The position numbers and the translations under genes were made by a program. Shown here piece after piece: positions 17,222 through 25,949 of a stretch of DNA of 64,000 bases; position 1 is the stretch's first letter, and the number at the start of each line of letters is the position of its first letter. The stretch comes from an uncultured Rubripirellula sp. (lineage in GTDB: Bacteria; Planctomycetota; Planctomycetia; Pirellulales; Pirellulaceae), in NCBI GenBank assembly GCA_938075415.1, contig CALJHC010000004.1, forward strand, positions 310,001-374,000, read 5' to 3'. Under the pieces are notes generated by a model. That model saw only the letters and a program-made list of their open reading frames with translations, searched no databases and was not told the DNA's origin.

Positions 17222-19771
17222 GTGTGCAGAAAAACCAGAACAGCGACCATTGAATCCTGTCAGTCAACCCACGACACAATCGGAATCCGGACAGGACGCG
17301 TCAAGAGATTGACCCGAATCCCAAAACAGCTGACCCTATCCGTTCTCATCCTGATCAATCTGAGCCTTAACGGTGAATCTCGGACCATCGCTCAAACGCC
17401 GCAGTGGCGAGTCGGAATCGCTCGAAATGTGATCACACCGCAAGAACCGATGTGGATGTCGGGATACGGCTCGAGAAACCGACCCGCTGATGGCAAGCTG
17501 ACCGATCTTTGGGGGAAAGCGATTGCGATTGAGGACAGTGGCGGCAAAAAGGTTGTCCTTGTGACGCTTGACTTAATTGGAATTGATCAATCGACCACAG
17601 CCGAGATCCGCAGGCGTGCCAAAGAGCGACTTGACCTACCAGCGGAATGCATCGCCATTTCAACGACTCACACCCACAGCGGTCCGGTGGTTGGACGGAA
17701 TCTGCAAGCGATGTATTCGCTGGACTACGCCGGTTGGCGACAGGTGCAACGCTACACCTCATTCCTCGTTGAATCGGTCGTGAACTTGATTGAATCGTCC
17801 GTCAACGACTTGAAGTCCGCCGAACTGCAATGGACCGTCGGCCGAGCCTCTTTCGCGGTGAACCGACGCAACAACCTAGAGAAAGACGTTCCTCGATTGG
17901 CAAGCGAAAACCGGCTAGCTGGACCAGTTGATCATGACGTACCCATCCTCGCTGTTCTCAACCCCAACACCGAAGAAAATGGATCTTCCGTCATCGAATC
18001 CGATCGAATCCGCGCGATCATTTGCGGTTACGCCTGCCATGCCACCGTTCTCTCGGGATACCAATGGTGCGCTGATTGGCCGGGATACGCACAAACAGCG
18101 ATTGAGAAACGTTACCCCGGCGCAACTGCCATGGTTTGGGTGGGCTGTGGTGCAGACCAAAATCCGATCCCGCGAAGGTCCGTTGAACTTGCACAGCAAT
18201 ACGGCGATCAACTGGACCGTGCCGTTGCCGACGCAATGGGAACCCCCATGCAACCCTTGCTTGGTAACCTGCAAACCAAACTGGAAAATGTCAAACTTGA
18301 ATTCGCGAATATCCCCACTCGGGACCAACTAGAGAAGACACTTGATTCTGCCAATCGTTATGAGGCATCTCGCGCTCAACGATTACTTGAAAAGTTAGAT
18401 CAGGACGGGCGCATTGATCGACAGTATTCCTATCCAATTCAAAGCTGGAAACTCGGCGGGGGTCCTCATTGGGTTTTCCTCGGTGGCGAAGTGGTGATTG
18501 ACTATGCTCTTCGCTCCAAGCTTGAACTCGGTGCCGCTACCACTTGGGTTACCGCTTATTCCAATGATGTCATGGCATACATCCCATCAGAGCGAGTACT
18601 CAAAGAAGGTGGATATGAGGGGGGCGGCTCCATGGTCTATTACGGACTCCCCTCACCTTGGAAATCCGGAATTGAATCAACGATCATGAATGCAATCCGA
18701 TCACACGCTGAGTCATTCGGAGGTTTCAAAGCAGCGGAAAAACGATCCATCCAGACTCCCGTTTACCCCGACCATTCCGACCTGAGCGTTTGGCTCGATC
18801 GCAACGAGCAGTTACAACCGATCAAAAACAGAACCGATTGGAATGAAAGAAAACAACACATCCTTCAATCCATGCAAGCCGTCATGGGTCGTTTACCATC
18901 CGACGAGGAACTGCCACCCCTCGAGATTGAAGTACTCAAAACGGAATCCTTTGACGATTACCAAAGGCAACTGATTGCCTATCGTGTCGATGACACCAAC
19001 CGCGCCACCGCCCATCTTTATTTCCCTCAAGTGATCCTTGAAAATCCAACAGCCAAGGCACCAGCGGTTCTCGCGCTTCATCCCACCTCGTCACTGGGCA
19101 AACGAATCGTCGCCGGGGATGGACCTCGCCCAAATCGAAATTATGGTCACGAACTAGCCTCACGCGGCTATGTTGTTCTTGCACCGGACTATCCCTCCTT
19201 CGGCGACCAAACCGATTACAACTTTCACACCGACAACTACCTCTCCGGATCCATGAAGGCAATCGTCAATCATCGACGTGGAGTTGATGTCCTGATCGCC
19301 ACCAACAAAGTCAACGCAGAACAAGTGGGAGCCATTGGTCACTCGCTTGGCGGCCACAATGCGATTTACGTCGCTGCTTTTGACGAACGTATCAAGGCGG
19401 TCGTGTCGAGCTGTGGCTGGGATCCGTTTCCCTATTATTACGGCGGCCGTCTCGCCGGTTGGGCGAGTGACCGGTACATGCCCCGAATCAGGGAACTGTA
19501 CGGGCTCGATCCAAAAAAAATGCCGTTTGACCTACCCGAAGCCATCGCATCCCTGGCTCCCAGAGCATTTTTCTCAAACAGCCCACTGCGTGACTCCAAC
19601 TTCGATGCCAAGGGCGTTCGCGAAGCCGAACCAAAAATCCGATCGGTGTACGAAAGGTTCGGAGCGACTGGCGAACTAGTCATTCGATATCCGGATGCCG
19701 ATCATGACTTCCCGACAGAGGTGCGTGAGGAATCCTACCGGTTCCTTGACCGCACCCTCGGGGTCCAATGA
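17222..19771 (+). CDS. Neutral ceramidase-like domain fused to an alpha/beta hydrolase
   Basis: The product is 849 residues with an N-terminal hydrophobic segment (~38-50), so it is probably exported. Residues ~60-500 match the neutral/alkaline ceramidase-like family: GIARNVITP, the zinc-site motif STTHTHSGP (~148-155), GYACHATVL and MVWVGCGADQNP. Residues ~560-849 form a separate alpha/beta hydrolase: VLALHPTSSLGKR, ASRGYVVLAPDYPSFGD, the nucleophile elbow IGHSLGGHN (Ser ~706) and YPDADHDFP with the likely catalytic His. Known ceramidases cleave the N-acyl bond; bacterial members of this family with other substrates are common in planctomycetes, so the substrate is uncertain. The two-enzyme fusion is unusual. 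The start used is the GTG at 17222 with an upstream GGGAG; a shorter start is possible. Confidence 0.85.
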   Translation: MCRKTRTATIESCQSTHDTIGIRTGRVKRLTRIPKQLTLSVLILINLSLNGESRTIAQTPQWRVGIARNVITPQEPMWMSGYGSRNRPADGKLTDLWGKAIAIEDSGGKKVVLVTLDLIGIDQSTTAEIRRRAKERLDLPAECIAISTTHTHSGPVVGRNLQAMYSLDYAGWRQVQRYTSFLVESVVNLIESSVNDLKSAELQWTVGRASFAVNRRNNLEKDVPRLASENRLAGPVDHDVPILAVLNPNTEENGSSVIESDRIRAIICGYACHATVLSGYQWCADWPGYAQTAIEKRYPGATAMVWVGCGADQNPIPRRSVELAQQYGDQLDRAVADAMGTPMQPLLGNLQTKLENVKLEFANIPTRDQLEKTLDSANRYEASRAQRLLEKLDQDGRIDRQYSYPIQSWKLGGGPHWVFLGGEVVIDYALRSKLELGAATTWVTAYSNDVMAYIPSERVLKEGGYEGGGSMVYYGLPSPWKSGIESTIMNAIRSHAESFGGFKAAEKRSIQTPVYPDHSDLSVWLDRNEQLQPIKNRTDWNERKQHILQSMQAVMGRLPSDEELPPLEIEVLKTESFDDYQRQLIAYRVDDTNRATAHLYFPQVILENPTAKAPAVLALHPTSSLGKRIVAGDGPRPNRNYGHELASRGYVVLAPDYPSFGDQTDYNFHTDNYLSGSMKAIVNHRRGVDVLIATNKVNAEQVGAIGHSLGGHNAIYVAAFDERIKAVVSSCGWDPFPYYYGGRLAGWASDRYMPRIRELYGLDPKKMPFDLPEAIASLAPRAFFSNSPLRDSNFDAKGVREAEPKIRSVYERFGATGELVIRYPDADHDFPTEVREESYRFLDRTLGVQ

Positions 19772-19773
19772 GA

Positions 19774-19820
19774 CATCGATCACCGAACACCGAACATCAA
19801 GTATCGAGTATCGAAGCAAA
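19774..19820. repeat. Degenerate short repeat of the ACCGAACA / TATCGAGTATCGA kind
   Basis: Between two convergent genes the sequence runs through ATCACCGAACACCGAACATC and then GTATCGAGTATCGAA. It reads as ITEHRTSSIEY-like peptide on one strand and SILDVRCSVIDV-like on the other. Low-complexity repeats with exactly these spurious translations recur in planctomycete and verrucomicrobial genomes; this looks like a short decayed member. Confidence 0.5.
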
Positions 19821-19911
19821 TCACCATTCGACATCGACCCGATACCCCATCGCATCCCTCTGAATCCTTCGCACCCCAGTCGCGAGATGACTCTCGAGAA
19901 AACGTTCATCT

Positions 19912-20700
19912 TCAAACAGATTGACAAGCAGGACACCAATAAAGCTTTCTCGACGCGAGGTTCAAAACCTCGATCGCATGACCACAGGATGGGCAATCGT
20001 CTTTCGAGTAAACGCGAAACCGATCGTTGCCTTCCAAATCAACCAGTCGACTTTTGGCCTCCTTCGCCGTTACCGTCACTATTTTCCCATACTTCAAACC
20101 AACCTTCATCATCTTCACGAGGTGCTTCCAAAGCAAATCAAACTCTGACTTCGCCAGATCACACCCCCTTCGATTAGGATCCATTCCTATTTCGAAAAAC
20201 AGCTCGGCTCGAAAAATATTTCCTACTCCGGCGACAACACGTTGATCCAAAATCAAAGCACCAATCGGTTTGGAACTGACTTGCACAGCCCGCCAAACAT
20301 GCGACTTCTTTCCGCCAGCCAACGGGTCTGGCCCCAGCAGCGATACAACACGATCTCGCTCGACTGAATCGATGACACGGCAGGTAGAGGGGCCGGTGAG
20401 ATCCATCGTTCTCTGCCTGCCGATCAGTCGCATTCGCACCGCCCCCACAGGTCTCGGCGGTGGTGACTCCAAATCACGATACTTACCGTATCGCCCTAAA
20501 TGGACGTGGACAATTCGCCCGCCATCAAAGCAATAGAACAGATGTTTACCCACGGCTTCACATCGATCAAAAACCTTTCCCGAAACCTTCCGAGCATCCG
20601 ATTGAAACCGGCCTTGGGGACTTAAAACGCGTACGCTTTGGCCGGCAAACCAAGCGGTGTGCTCACGCGCCAGGTAATGGGTCTTATGTCCTTCAGGCAT
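19912..20700 (-). CDS. nei: Fpg/Nei-family DNA glycosylase (endonuclease VIII-like)
   Basis: A base-excision repair glycosylase/AP lyase for oxidised bases. I chose the ATG at 20700, giving MPEGHKTHYLAREH: after Met removal Pro2 is the catalytic nucleophile and Glu3 the acid. The frame is open another 61 codons upstream, but Pro must be N-terminal in this family. The product is 262 residues. The Lys of VGKHLFYCF is the usual DNA-contacting lysine, VVAGVGNIFRAELFFEIG is the helix-two-turn-helix, and the C-terminal CPSCG...CPAC pair is the zinc finger. The MPEGH start is more like Nei than Fpg. It is convergent with the ceramidase-like gene. Confidence 0.92.
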   Translation of the reverse strand: MPEGHKTHYLAREHTAWFAGQSVRVLSPQGRFQSDARKVSGKVFDRCEAVGKHLFYCFDGGRIVHVHLGRYGKYRDLESPPPRPVGAVRMRLIGRQRTMDLTGPSTCRVIDSVERDRVVSLLGPDPLAGGKKSHVWRAVQVSSKPIGALILDQRVVAGVGNIFRAELFFEIGMDPNRRGCDLAKSEFDLLWKHLVKMMKVGLKYGKIVTVTAKEAKSRLVDLEGNDRFRVYSKDDCPSCGHAIEVLNLASRKLYWCPACQSV

Positions 20701-21096
20701 CAGCGATGTCACCTTTAGCAGTTGAGTTGTCTGTTCTGACCAGACCACTATTTGTTGCTGAACAGTGCAGACCGGCTTTCGGTAGCGAAGCCACCCCCTG
20801 CAGACGAATGAATTGCCAACATCACCATGCGAGTCATTCGCAATAATCAATCCATTCTCGTCGCACCCAATCCAACAACCCACGTTCTTCCAACGTCACC
20901 GGACAGCTCAAAAAGTCTCTATCCCAAATCCCGAAGGTGATTGATCCAACGCAACTCAACAACCAAACGCATCGAAGTTGATCGCAGAACACCCCAACCC
21001 AGCATTCATGATGACTTCACCTTGATTCGGATCTCTTGGGTTCGCATTGAACGAAACCAAACGCTTCAGCTCAAACCCGCCATTATCCACATCGTA
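20701..21096. other. Spacer
   Basis: About 395 bp. The minus-strand frame of nei stays open into it, but without family residues. Nothing else seen. Confidence 0.4.
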
Positions 21097-21972
21097 CTAA
21101 TTGGCTGACTTCGAACTTCGGCGCAAACGATCGAACAACCGCCTGCCCAAAAAACGATTCCCGCGTGATGAATCCACTAACCTTTGCATTTCCAATGCAT
21201 AACGGCGACCCAACTCCCGATAGGCAGCAGAGTCAAAATGCACTTTATCACCACGGTGACCCAATCCATCAGAAGAGACAAATCCTGTTACCGCTACCCG
21301 CAACGGTAGCGAGCGATGCACTGAATCAACCTGCTTTTTAAACTGATCCCAAGGACGCTCTGGAAACTGACCCATCTGGCCTGCAACGAATGGCACCTCA
21401 AAGGCACTCAATTCTTCACGAAAACGAGCAATTAATTCCTGCAAGGCTCCTTCGTAAACATCCGCCAAATCCTCTTTGGAATCGGACTCTCCTTGGTGCC
21501 ATAGAATTCCTTTCAGTGTTCCATCCTCTAAAGCGATGCGAGCGCGCCGCATGCAATCATCATACGGATGACTTTTTGTCTGTGCGTGATAACCACCCGG
21601 CTTCCATGAAGCGATCGGTGAACCACCAACGGCGCAAGGAATTAAACCAATGGTTACACTCGGATTTGCTTCCGCCATGACTTGCCCAAAGGTCTTTCCC
21701 AGTCCAACGCCGGCAACGGACTTGTCAAAATGAATCGGGTCAACCGCTGTCCGCCAAGTACCTTCCTTGCTCAACGTCAAAACACGAGGATGCGGCAATC
21801 GATCTTCCTCTTCAACCGTACCTCTTCCAGCCATATTGGACTGACCAACTAGCAGATAAAGATGAAACGAATCTTGATCGGGCAGTGAATTCACCTCCTC
21901 AGCCGAAACTGGCGAAAGGCTGTAAGTGTTGCACAAGAAAAGAACGAAACAAATCCTTCGGCCAAGCAACAT
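21097..21972 (-). CDS. SASA-domain carbohydrate esterase (sialate O-acetylesterase-like)
   Basis: The product is 291 residues with a probable signal peptide (ICFVLFLCNTYSLSPVSAEE, cleavage near residue 25), so it is exported. The SGNH-type catalytic blocks of the SASA/CE6 group are YLLVGQSNMAGRG (Ser ~45), IGLIPCAVGGSPIASW, ILWHQGESDS and KVHFDSAAYRELG (Asp/His). Members remove acetyl groups from sialic acids, xylan or other polysaccharides. Together with the nearby sulfatase, SGNH hydrolase and epimerase it fits turnover of decorated marine glycans, although the genes are not in one operon. ATG at 21972 with GGTGA upstream. Confidence 0.85.
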   Translation of the reverse strand: MLLGRRICFVLFLCNTYSLSPVSAEEVNSLPDQDSFHLYLLVGQSNMAGRGTVEEEDRLPHPRVLTLSKEGTWRTAVDPIHFDKSVAGVGLGKTFGQVMAEANPSVTIGLIPCAVGGSPIASWKPGGYHAQTKSHPYDDCMRRARIALEDGTLKGILWHQGESDSKEDLADVYEGALQELIARFREELSAFEVPFVAGQMGQFPERPWDQFKKQVDSVHRSLPLRVAVTGFVSSDGLGHRGDKVHFDSAAYRELGRRYALEMQRLVDSSRGNRFLGRRLFDRLRRSSKSAN

Positions 21973-22422
21973 GTATTTTCACCAATTAAAAAGAGTAGCA
22001 GAATCACTCAGTCCACAGCGCCTCATCATCTGCAGCAGGCACGTGCTCTGGACCATGGGGCAGGACAACGATATTAACGACTGAGCGCCGCCAAGTCACC
22101 AATGGACATCGCGCCTTAACATCTCAATCCAATCAACACGTTCATTTAAACTCGTTAACTGCTGAATCAAAACACTGATGCACTTCAACACCACGGTGCG
22201 CCAGCAACGCCTTGGTTAGCACCAACTGATTCACCAAAAACACGGTCATCCATCAGATAAATCGCTGCAACGGACAGTCTTTAAAAAATGTTCACGGGAG
22301 AGATAAAACAGCAACGCCATGAAAATCGTCTTTCCGAATCAATCAGTCAGTTCTCGCCGCCCATCAACGAACAAAAACAAGTCCAACCCCCGATTCAATA
22401 CCTCAACGTGATCCCTGCTGTC
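21973..22422. other. Spacer
   Basis: About 450 bp between two minus-strand genes. No supportable gene, hairpin or repeat. Confidence 0.4.
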
Positions 22423-23403
22423 TCAAAGCCAACCACGCTGATGCTGGTCACGGAAAACCTCTAGAGAACGACGAATGGCCTGATCCAGTGGAGTTCGGGG
22501 AACATTGGGAAACGCCGCCAAGAAAGACGAAAAATCCAGGTCACAGATAAAGGGCACCGTTTCTTGCCCAAAAGTAATCCGCGTTGGTGCGAAACAACCC
22601 ATCTGCTCAGCAACCACCTGCATCACCTCAACAAATTCCTGGGTTCCACAGGTCACGCCCGGTAAAGTAAAGACACCGTATCCGTCGTAATCTTGAATCG
22701 TGCTTATCGCCGTTGACGCGCCGACATCCGGAGCAAAAAGATAATCCTGCCGGGAGGCAAATGGAATATGATAAGGCGAACCTAAAACGACATGTTTCAT
22801 TGCGGTGGTTGGAGTCGACGTTAACCCAATGTCGCGTCCCGGACCGTAAAGCACTCCAGGGCGAAGACAAATCGTGGGGATCCCGGTCTCTTCAAAAAAC
22901 GACCGCGACAAATGCTCTCCCGCCAATTTCCATATTCCATAAACATTGACAGGCTGTGGCTCAGCATCACAGGGAACACGCGGCACCGGATAATGATGAC
23001 GCGGACCATAGACCGCCACCGAACTTGCAAAAACAAACTTCTCAATCTGGCGTGAAGCATTCTTCATCGCTTCGATCAGATTCTGCGTTCCTGCCAAATT
23101 CACTTGTAAACCGAGATCACGATTGGCGTTGCACTCGGGCGTTTGCAACGCAGCGAGATGCACCACGTGACTGACCGCAAATTGATCCAAGACCTTGGCC
23201 ATGGCATTCACTGACGTCACATCAGCCGAAACCGCTTTCAAGCGATCTCGATCAACATCAGCAAAAACACGTTGAGTACGTTCCTCGCTGGCAGATCGAC
23301 TGCCTATCACAACGGACGCACTCGTCTCACGCAGAAACCATTTGGTGGTTTCCGCGCCAATACACCCATAACCGCCGGTGATTAATACCGTGGCATCGCT
23401 CAT
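22423..23403 (-). CDS. NAD-dependent epimerase/dehydratase (extended SDR)
   Basis: The product is 326 residues from the ATG at 23403 (MSDATVLITGGYGCIGAE); six further upstream codons are open. The Rossmann motif is TGGYGCIGAET, followed by HVVHLAALQTPEC, the catalytic Ser block FASSVAVYGP and the YGIWK Tyr/Lys pair, then LRPGVLYGPGRD. It is a sugar-nucleotide or related epimerase/reductase; the C-terminal substrate region gives no clear assignment. It is divergent from the sulfatase gene and separate from the other epimerase at 5588, to which it is only distantly similar. Confidence 0.85.
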   Translation of the reverse strand: MSDATVLITGGYGCIGAETTKWFLRETSASVVIGSRSASEERTQRVFADVDRDRLKAVSADVTSVNAMAKVLDQFAVSHVVHLAALQTPECNANRDLGLQVNLAGTQNLIEAMKNASRQIEKFVFASSVAVYGPRHHYPVPRVPCDAEPQPVNVYGIWKLAGEHLSRSFFEETGIPTICLRPGVLYGPGRDIGLTSTPTTAMKHVVLGSPYHIPFASRQDYLFAPDVGASTAISTIQDYDGYGVFTLPGVTCGTQEFVEVMQVVAEQMGCFAPTRITFGQETVPFICDLDFSSFLAAFPNVPRTPLDQAIRRSLEVFRDQHQRGWL

Positions 23404-23877
23404 AACAATGATCCTCTCCAAAACCTTCTGTCAAAATCAAATCATTCACATTTGCAACGGCATTCTGGACGGCGCAAAAAAACAATCGAGAACTGCAGCG
23501 GACTGCTTCCGATGATCTTTCAAAACTTTTTCATGAATCAATTCAGGGTGGCGATGACCGAGGCAGCACCGTCAAGTCGACCATTCGTTTTCCAGACTTC
23601 CAACGGATAATCAGTCAACCATTTCAAGCCGAATTAAAATCGCATTCACTCCAAAACAAATTGGCCGGTACTGGTGCATCGACTTCAAAAAACCAACTTG
23701 GCTGACAGTTTAACTGATTCACATTGACTCAGCGCTGGATCTTCAAATCAATCGGCAAATCGGCGACCCACACCCCAAGGGCATCCCGGACAACTTGATC
23801 GGCTAACATTGATACAATGTCGGCCCGCTGATCATCAGCATCGGACTACAGACATACCTACACGTACGGCCTACAAC
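23404..23877. other. Divergent spacer epimerase / sulfatase
   Basis: About 470 bp holding promoters in both directions; no clear boxes or repeats. The sulfatase frame is open upstream from 23809, but the added residues do not resemble a signal peptide. Confidence 0.4.
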
Positions 23878-25905
23878 ATGCTCTTCCCACTCGCATTAGC
23901 GGCATCTGCTCAGAGGAACTCACAACGCTTACTTGCACTGCTACTGTGCTTCAGTGCTGGGCCCGCGATTGCCGAAAACCGTCCTAACGTCCTTGTCGTG
24001 ATGGTGGACGATTTGGGATTCTCTGATTTGGGATGCTACGGCAGCGAGATAGAAACTCCCAACCTTGACCAACTGGCAAATAGCGGAATTCGATTTTCGC
24101 AGTTTTACAACACCGCCAAGTGCCACTCTTCGAGAGTCTCTTTACTGACCGGGCAGTACTGCATCGCCGCCGGTGACACAGCGTTAAACCACGGGGTTAC
24201 AAGTGCTGAAACATTACAGAGCAATGGCTACTTCACCGCAATGACCGGTAAATGGCATCTCAAGGGCCAACCCACCGATTTTGGATTCCAACGCTACTTC
24301 GGGCATCTGAGCGGCGCCTGCAACTACTTCTCTGGCGATCAGTCCTTTCGACTCAACGGAAAAACCTGGAAAGTCCCCGACAATGATTTTTACACAACCG
24401 TTGCCAATGTGGACTTCGCGATTGACTTCCTCGAAGAAGCCAGGACAAGCGAAAAACCCTGGTATCTTTACGTTGCTTTTAATGCACCGCATGCACCGCT
24501 CCATGCACTTCAGGACGACTACGACAAGTACCGGGATCGTTACAACGAGGGCTGGGATACAATCCGAGAGGCGAGGTTCAACAAGCAGAAAAAGCTTGGC
24601 ATTCTGCCAACGGACACCAACGCCAGCCCGCGACCCTCGCATCTCCCCAGCTGGAACTCCATGCCTCAGTGGAGGCAAGAATACGAAAGCAAACGAATGG
24701 CGACTCTGGCCGCAATGATTGATCGGGTCGATCAAGAGGTTGGTCGAATCATCGACAACCTGAAGGCAAACGCTGAACTGGATAACACCTTCGTTCTCTT
24801 CGTTTCGGACAATGGTGCCTGCCCTTACGATCGAAAACTTCCGAAAGTTGACTTAGAACCAACTGGGACGGATGCTTCTTTTGGAGATTCGACGGGATGG
24901 GCTTGGGCCAGAAACACACCCTTCCGCTACTACAAACAAAATCAGTTTGAAGGTGGTATCGCGACTCCCGCAATCGTCCACTGGCCGAAAGGGATCCATC
25001 AAAATACCCCAAAGATTATTGATCAGCCAGCACACCTCATTGACGTGCTTCCAACGCTGGCCGCAATCACACAAAGTCCGATTCCCGAGAAATGGGACGC
25101 GCGTCAGTTACGTCCCGTTTCAGGACAGTCACTGACGCCAATTTTCCAAGGGCGAAACCTCGAACGTCAAGCACCGCTCCACTTCTTGTTTTCCTCAGAC
25201 AGGGGACTCCGAGATGAAAATTGGAAAATTGTCAGTTTTCGAAATGAACCATGGGAACTGTACGATCTATCCAGCGACCGTACCGAACTGAACAACCTCG
25301 CAAAGCGACATCCCGATCGACTAAAAGAGATGATTGATCGCTGGACCGAAATGAGCAGAAATGTCCTTCACGCGCCCCAACGTGCCATGGCACCGGTCAA
25401 AGAGGAATCGGAACCCCATCGGCACCCCGAGTGGACAAATTTTGAGCGTGAACTTGGCGACTCCAACTCGGCACGAAAAAAAAACCGGACCAAAAACAGA
25501 AACGGACTACGAGCTCGCAAAAACACTCAGATGAAAATCATCGACGGCGTGATCCAACTGACTTTCACTGGAGAAGACCCCGGAATTGCGATGAATCTAA
25601 CTCCACACGATCTCAGCAAAGGGCCTTACCTTGTCAGGTTCCTTTTATCAGGTGGATGCAAGGATGCGGGAGAACTTTTCTACACCACCTCTCCAAAAGA
25701 AACGCTGCCGAAAGGTGAGCGACTGACGTTCGCGGTCCATGGTGAAGCAACCTGGAAAGAAATCGAAATTCCCATCGACACCTCTTCCAAAATTCACCAA
25801 TTGCGCATCGACGTTTGCGATGGACCGGGAGAAGCAAAAATTGATCAGCTTGAACTCGTTGACCAAAACGGCAAGCAATTAATGGCTTGGCCCGCAACGC
25901 AATGA
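23878..25905 (+). CDS. Sulfatase with C-terminal extra domain
   Basis: From the ATG at 23878 the product has 675 residues with a signal peptide (MLFPLALAAS...GPAIAEN, cleavage near 32). The type I sulfatase core has VMVDDLGFSDLGCYG (metal-binding Asp44/Asp45) and the formylglycine site KCHSSRVSLLTGQ (Cys82), which a formylglycine-generating enzyme would have to modify. TGKWHLKG and LFVSDNGACP are the further metal/sulfate-binding stretches. Residues ~545-675, after a lysine/arginine-rich linker, form a separate beta-rich domain of unknown role, perhaps carbohydrate binding. Planctomycetes are rich in such enzymes for desulfating algal polysaccharides. It is convergent with the first CRTAC1 gene, 44 bp away. 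Confidence 0.92.
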   Translation: MLFPLALAASAQRNSQRLLALLLCFSAGPAIAENRPNVLVVMVDDLGFSDLGCYGSEIETPNLDQLANSGIRFSQFYNTAKCHSSRVSLLTGQYCIAAGDTALNHGVTSAETLQSNGYFTAMTGKWHLKGQPTDFGFQRYFGHLSGACNYFSGDQSFRLNGKTWKVPDNDFYTTVANVDFAIDFLEEARTSEKPWYLYVAFNAPHAPLHALQDDYDKYRDRYNEGWDTIREARFNKQKKLGILPTDTNASPRPSHLPSWNSMPQWRQEYESKRMATLAAMIDRVDQEVGRIIDNLKANAELDNTFVLFVSDNGACPYDRKLPKVDLEPTGTDASFGDSTGWAWARNTPFRYYKQNQFEGGIATPAIVHWPKGIHQNTPKIIDQPAHLIDVLPTLAAITQSPIPEKWDARQLRPVSGQSLTPIFQGRNLERQAPLHFLFSSDRGLRDENWKIVSFRNEPWELYDLSSDRTELNNLAKRHPDRLKEMIDRWTEMSRNVLHAPQRAMAPVKEESEPHRHPEWTNFERELGDSNSARKKNRTKNRNGLRARKNTQMKIIDGVIQLTFTGEDPGIAMNLTPHDLSKGPYLVRFLLSGGCKDAGELFYTTSPKETLPKGERLTFAVHGEATWKEIEIPIDTSSKIHQLRIDVCDGPGEAKIDQLELVDQNGKQLMAWPATQ

Positions 25906-25949
25906 AGAATCACGAATGCCATGACATTATTCATTGAACCGATCCAAAG

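Noticed and set aside
20701..20883. 61-codon upstream extension of the Nei-like gene
   Set aside because: The catalytic proline must directly follow the initiator methionine in this family, which fixes the start at 20700.
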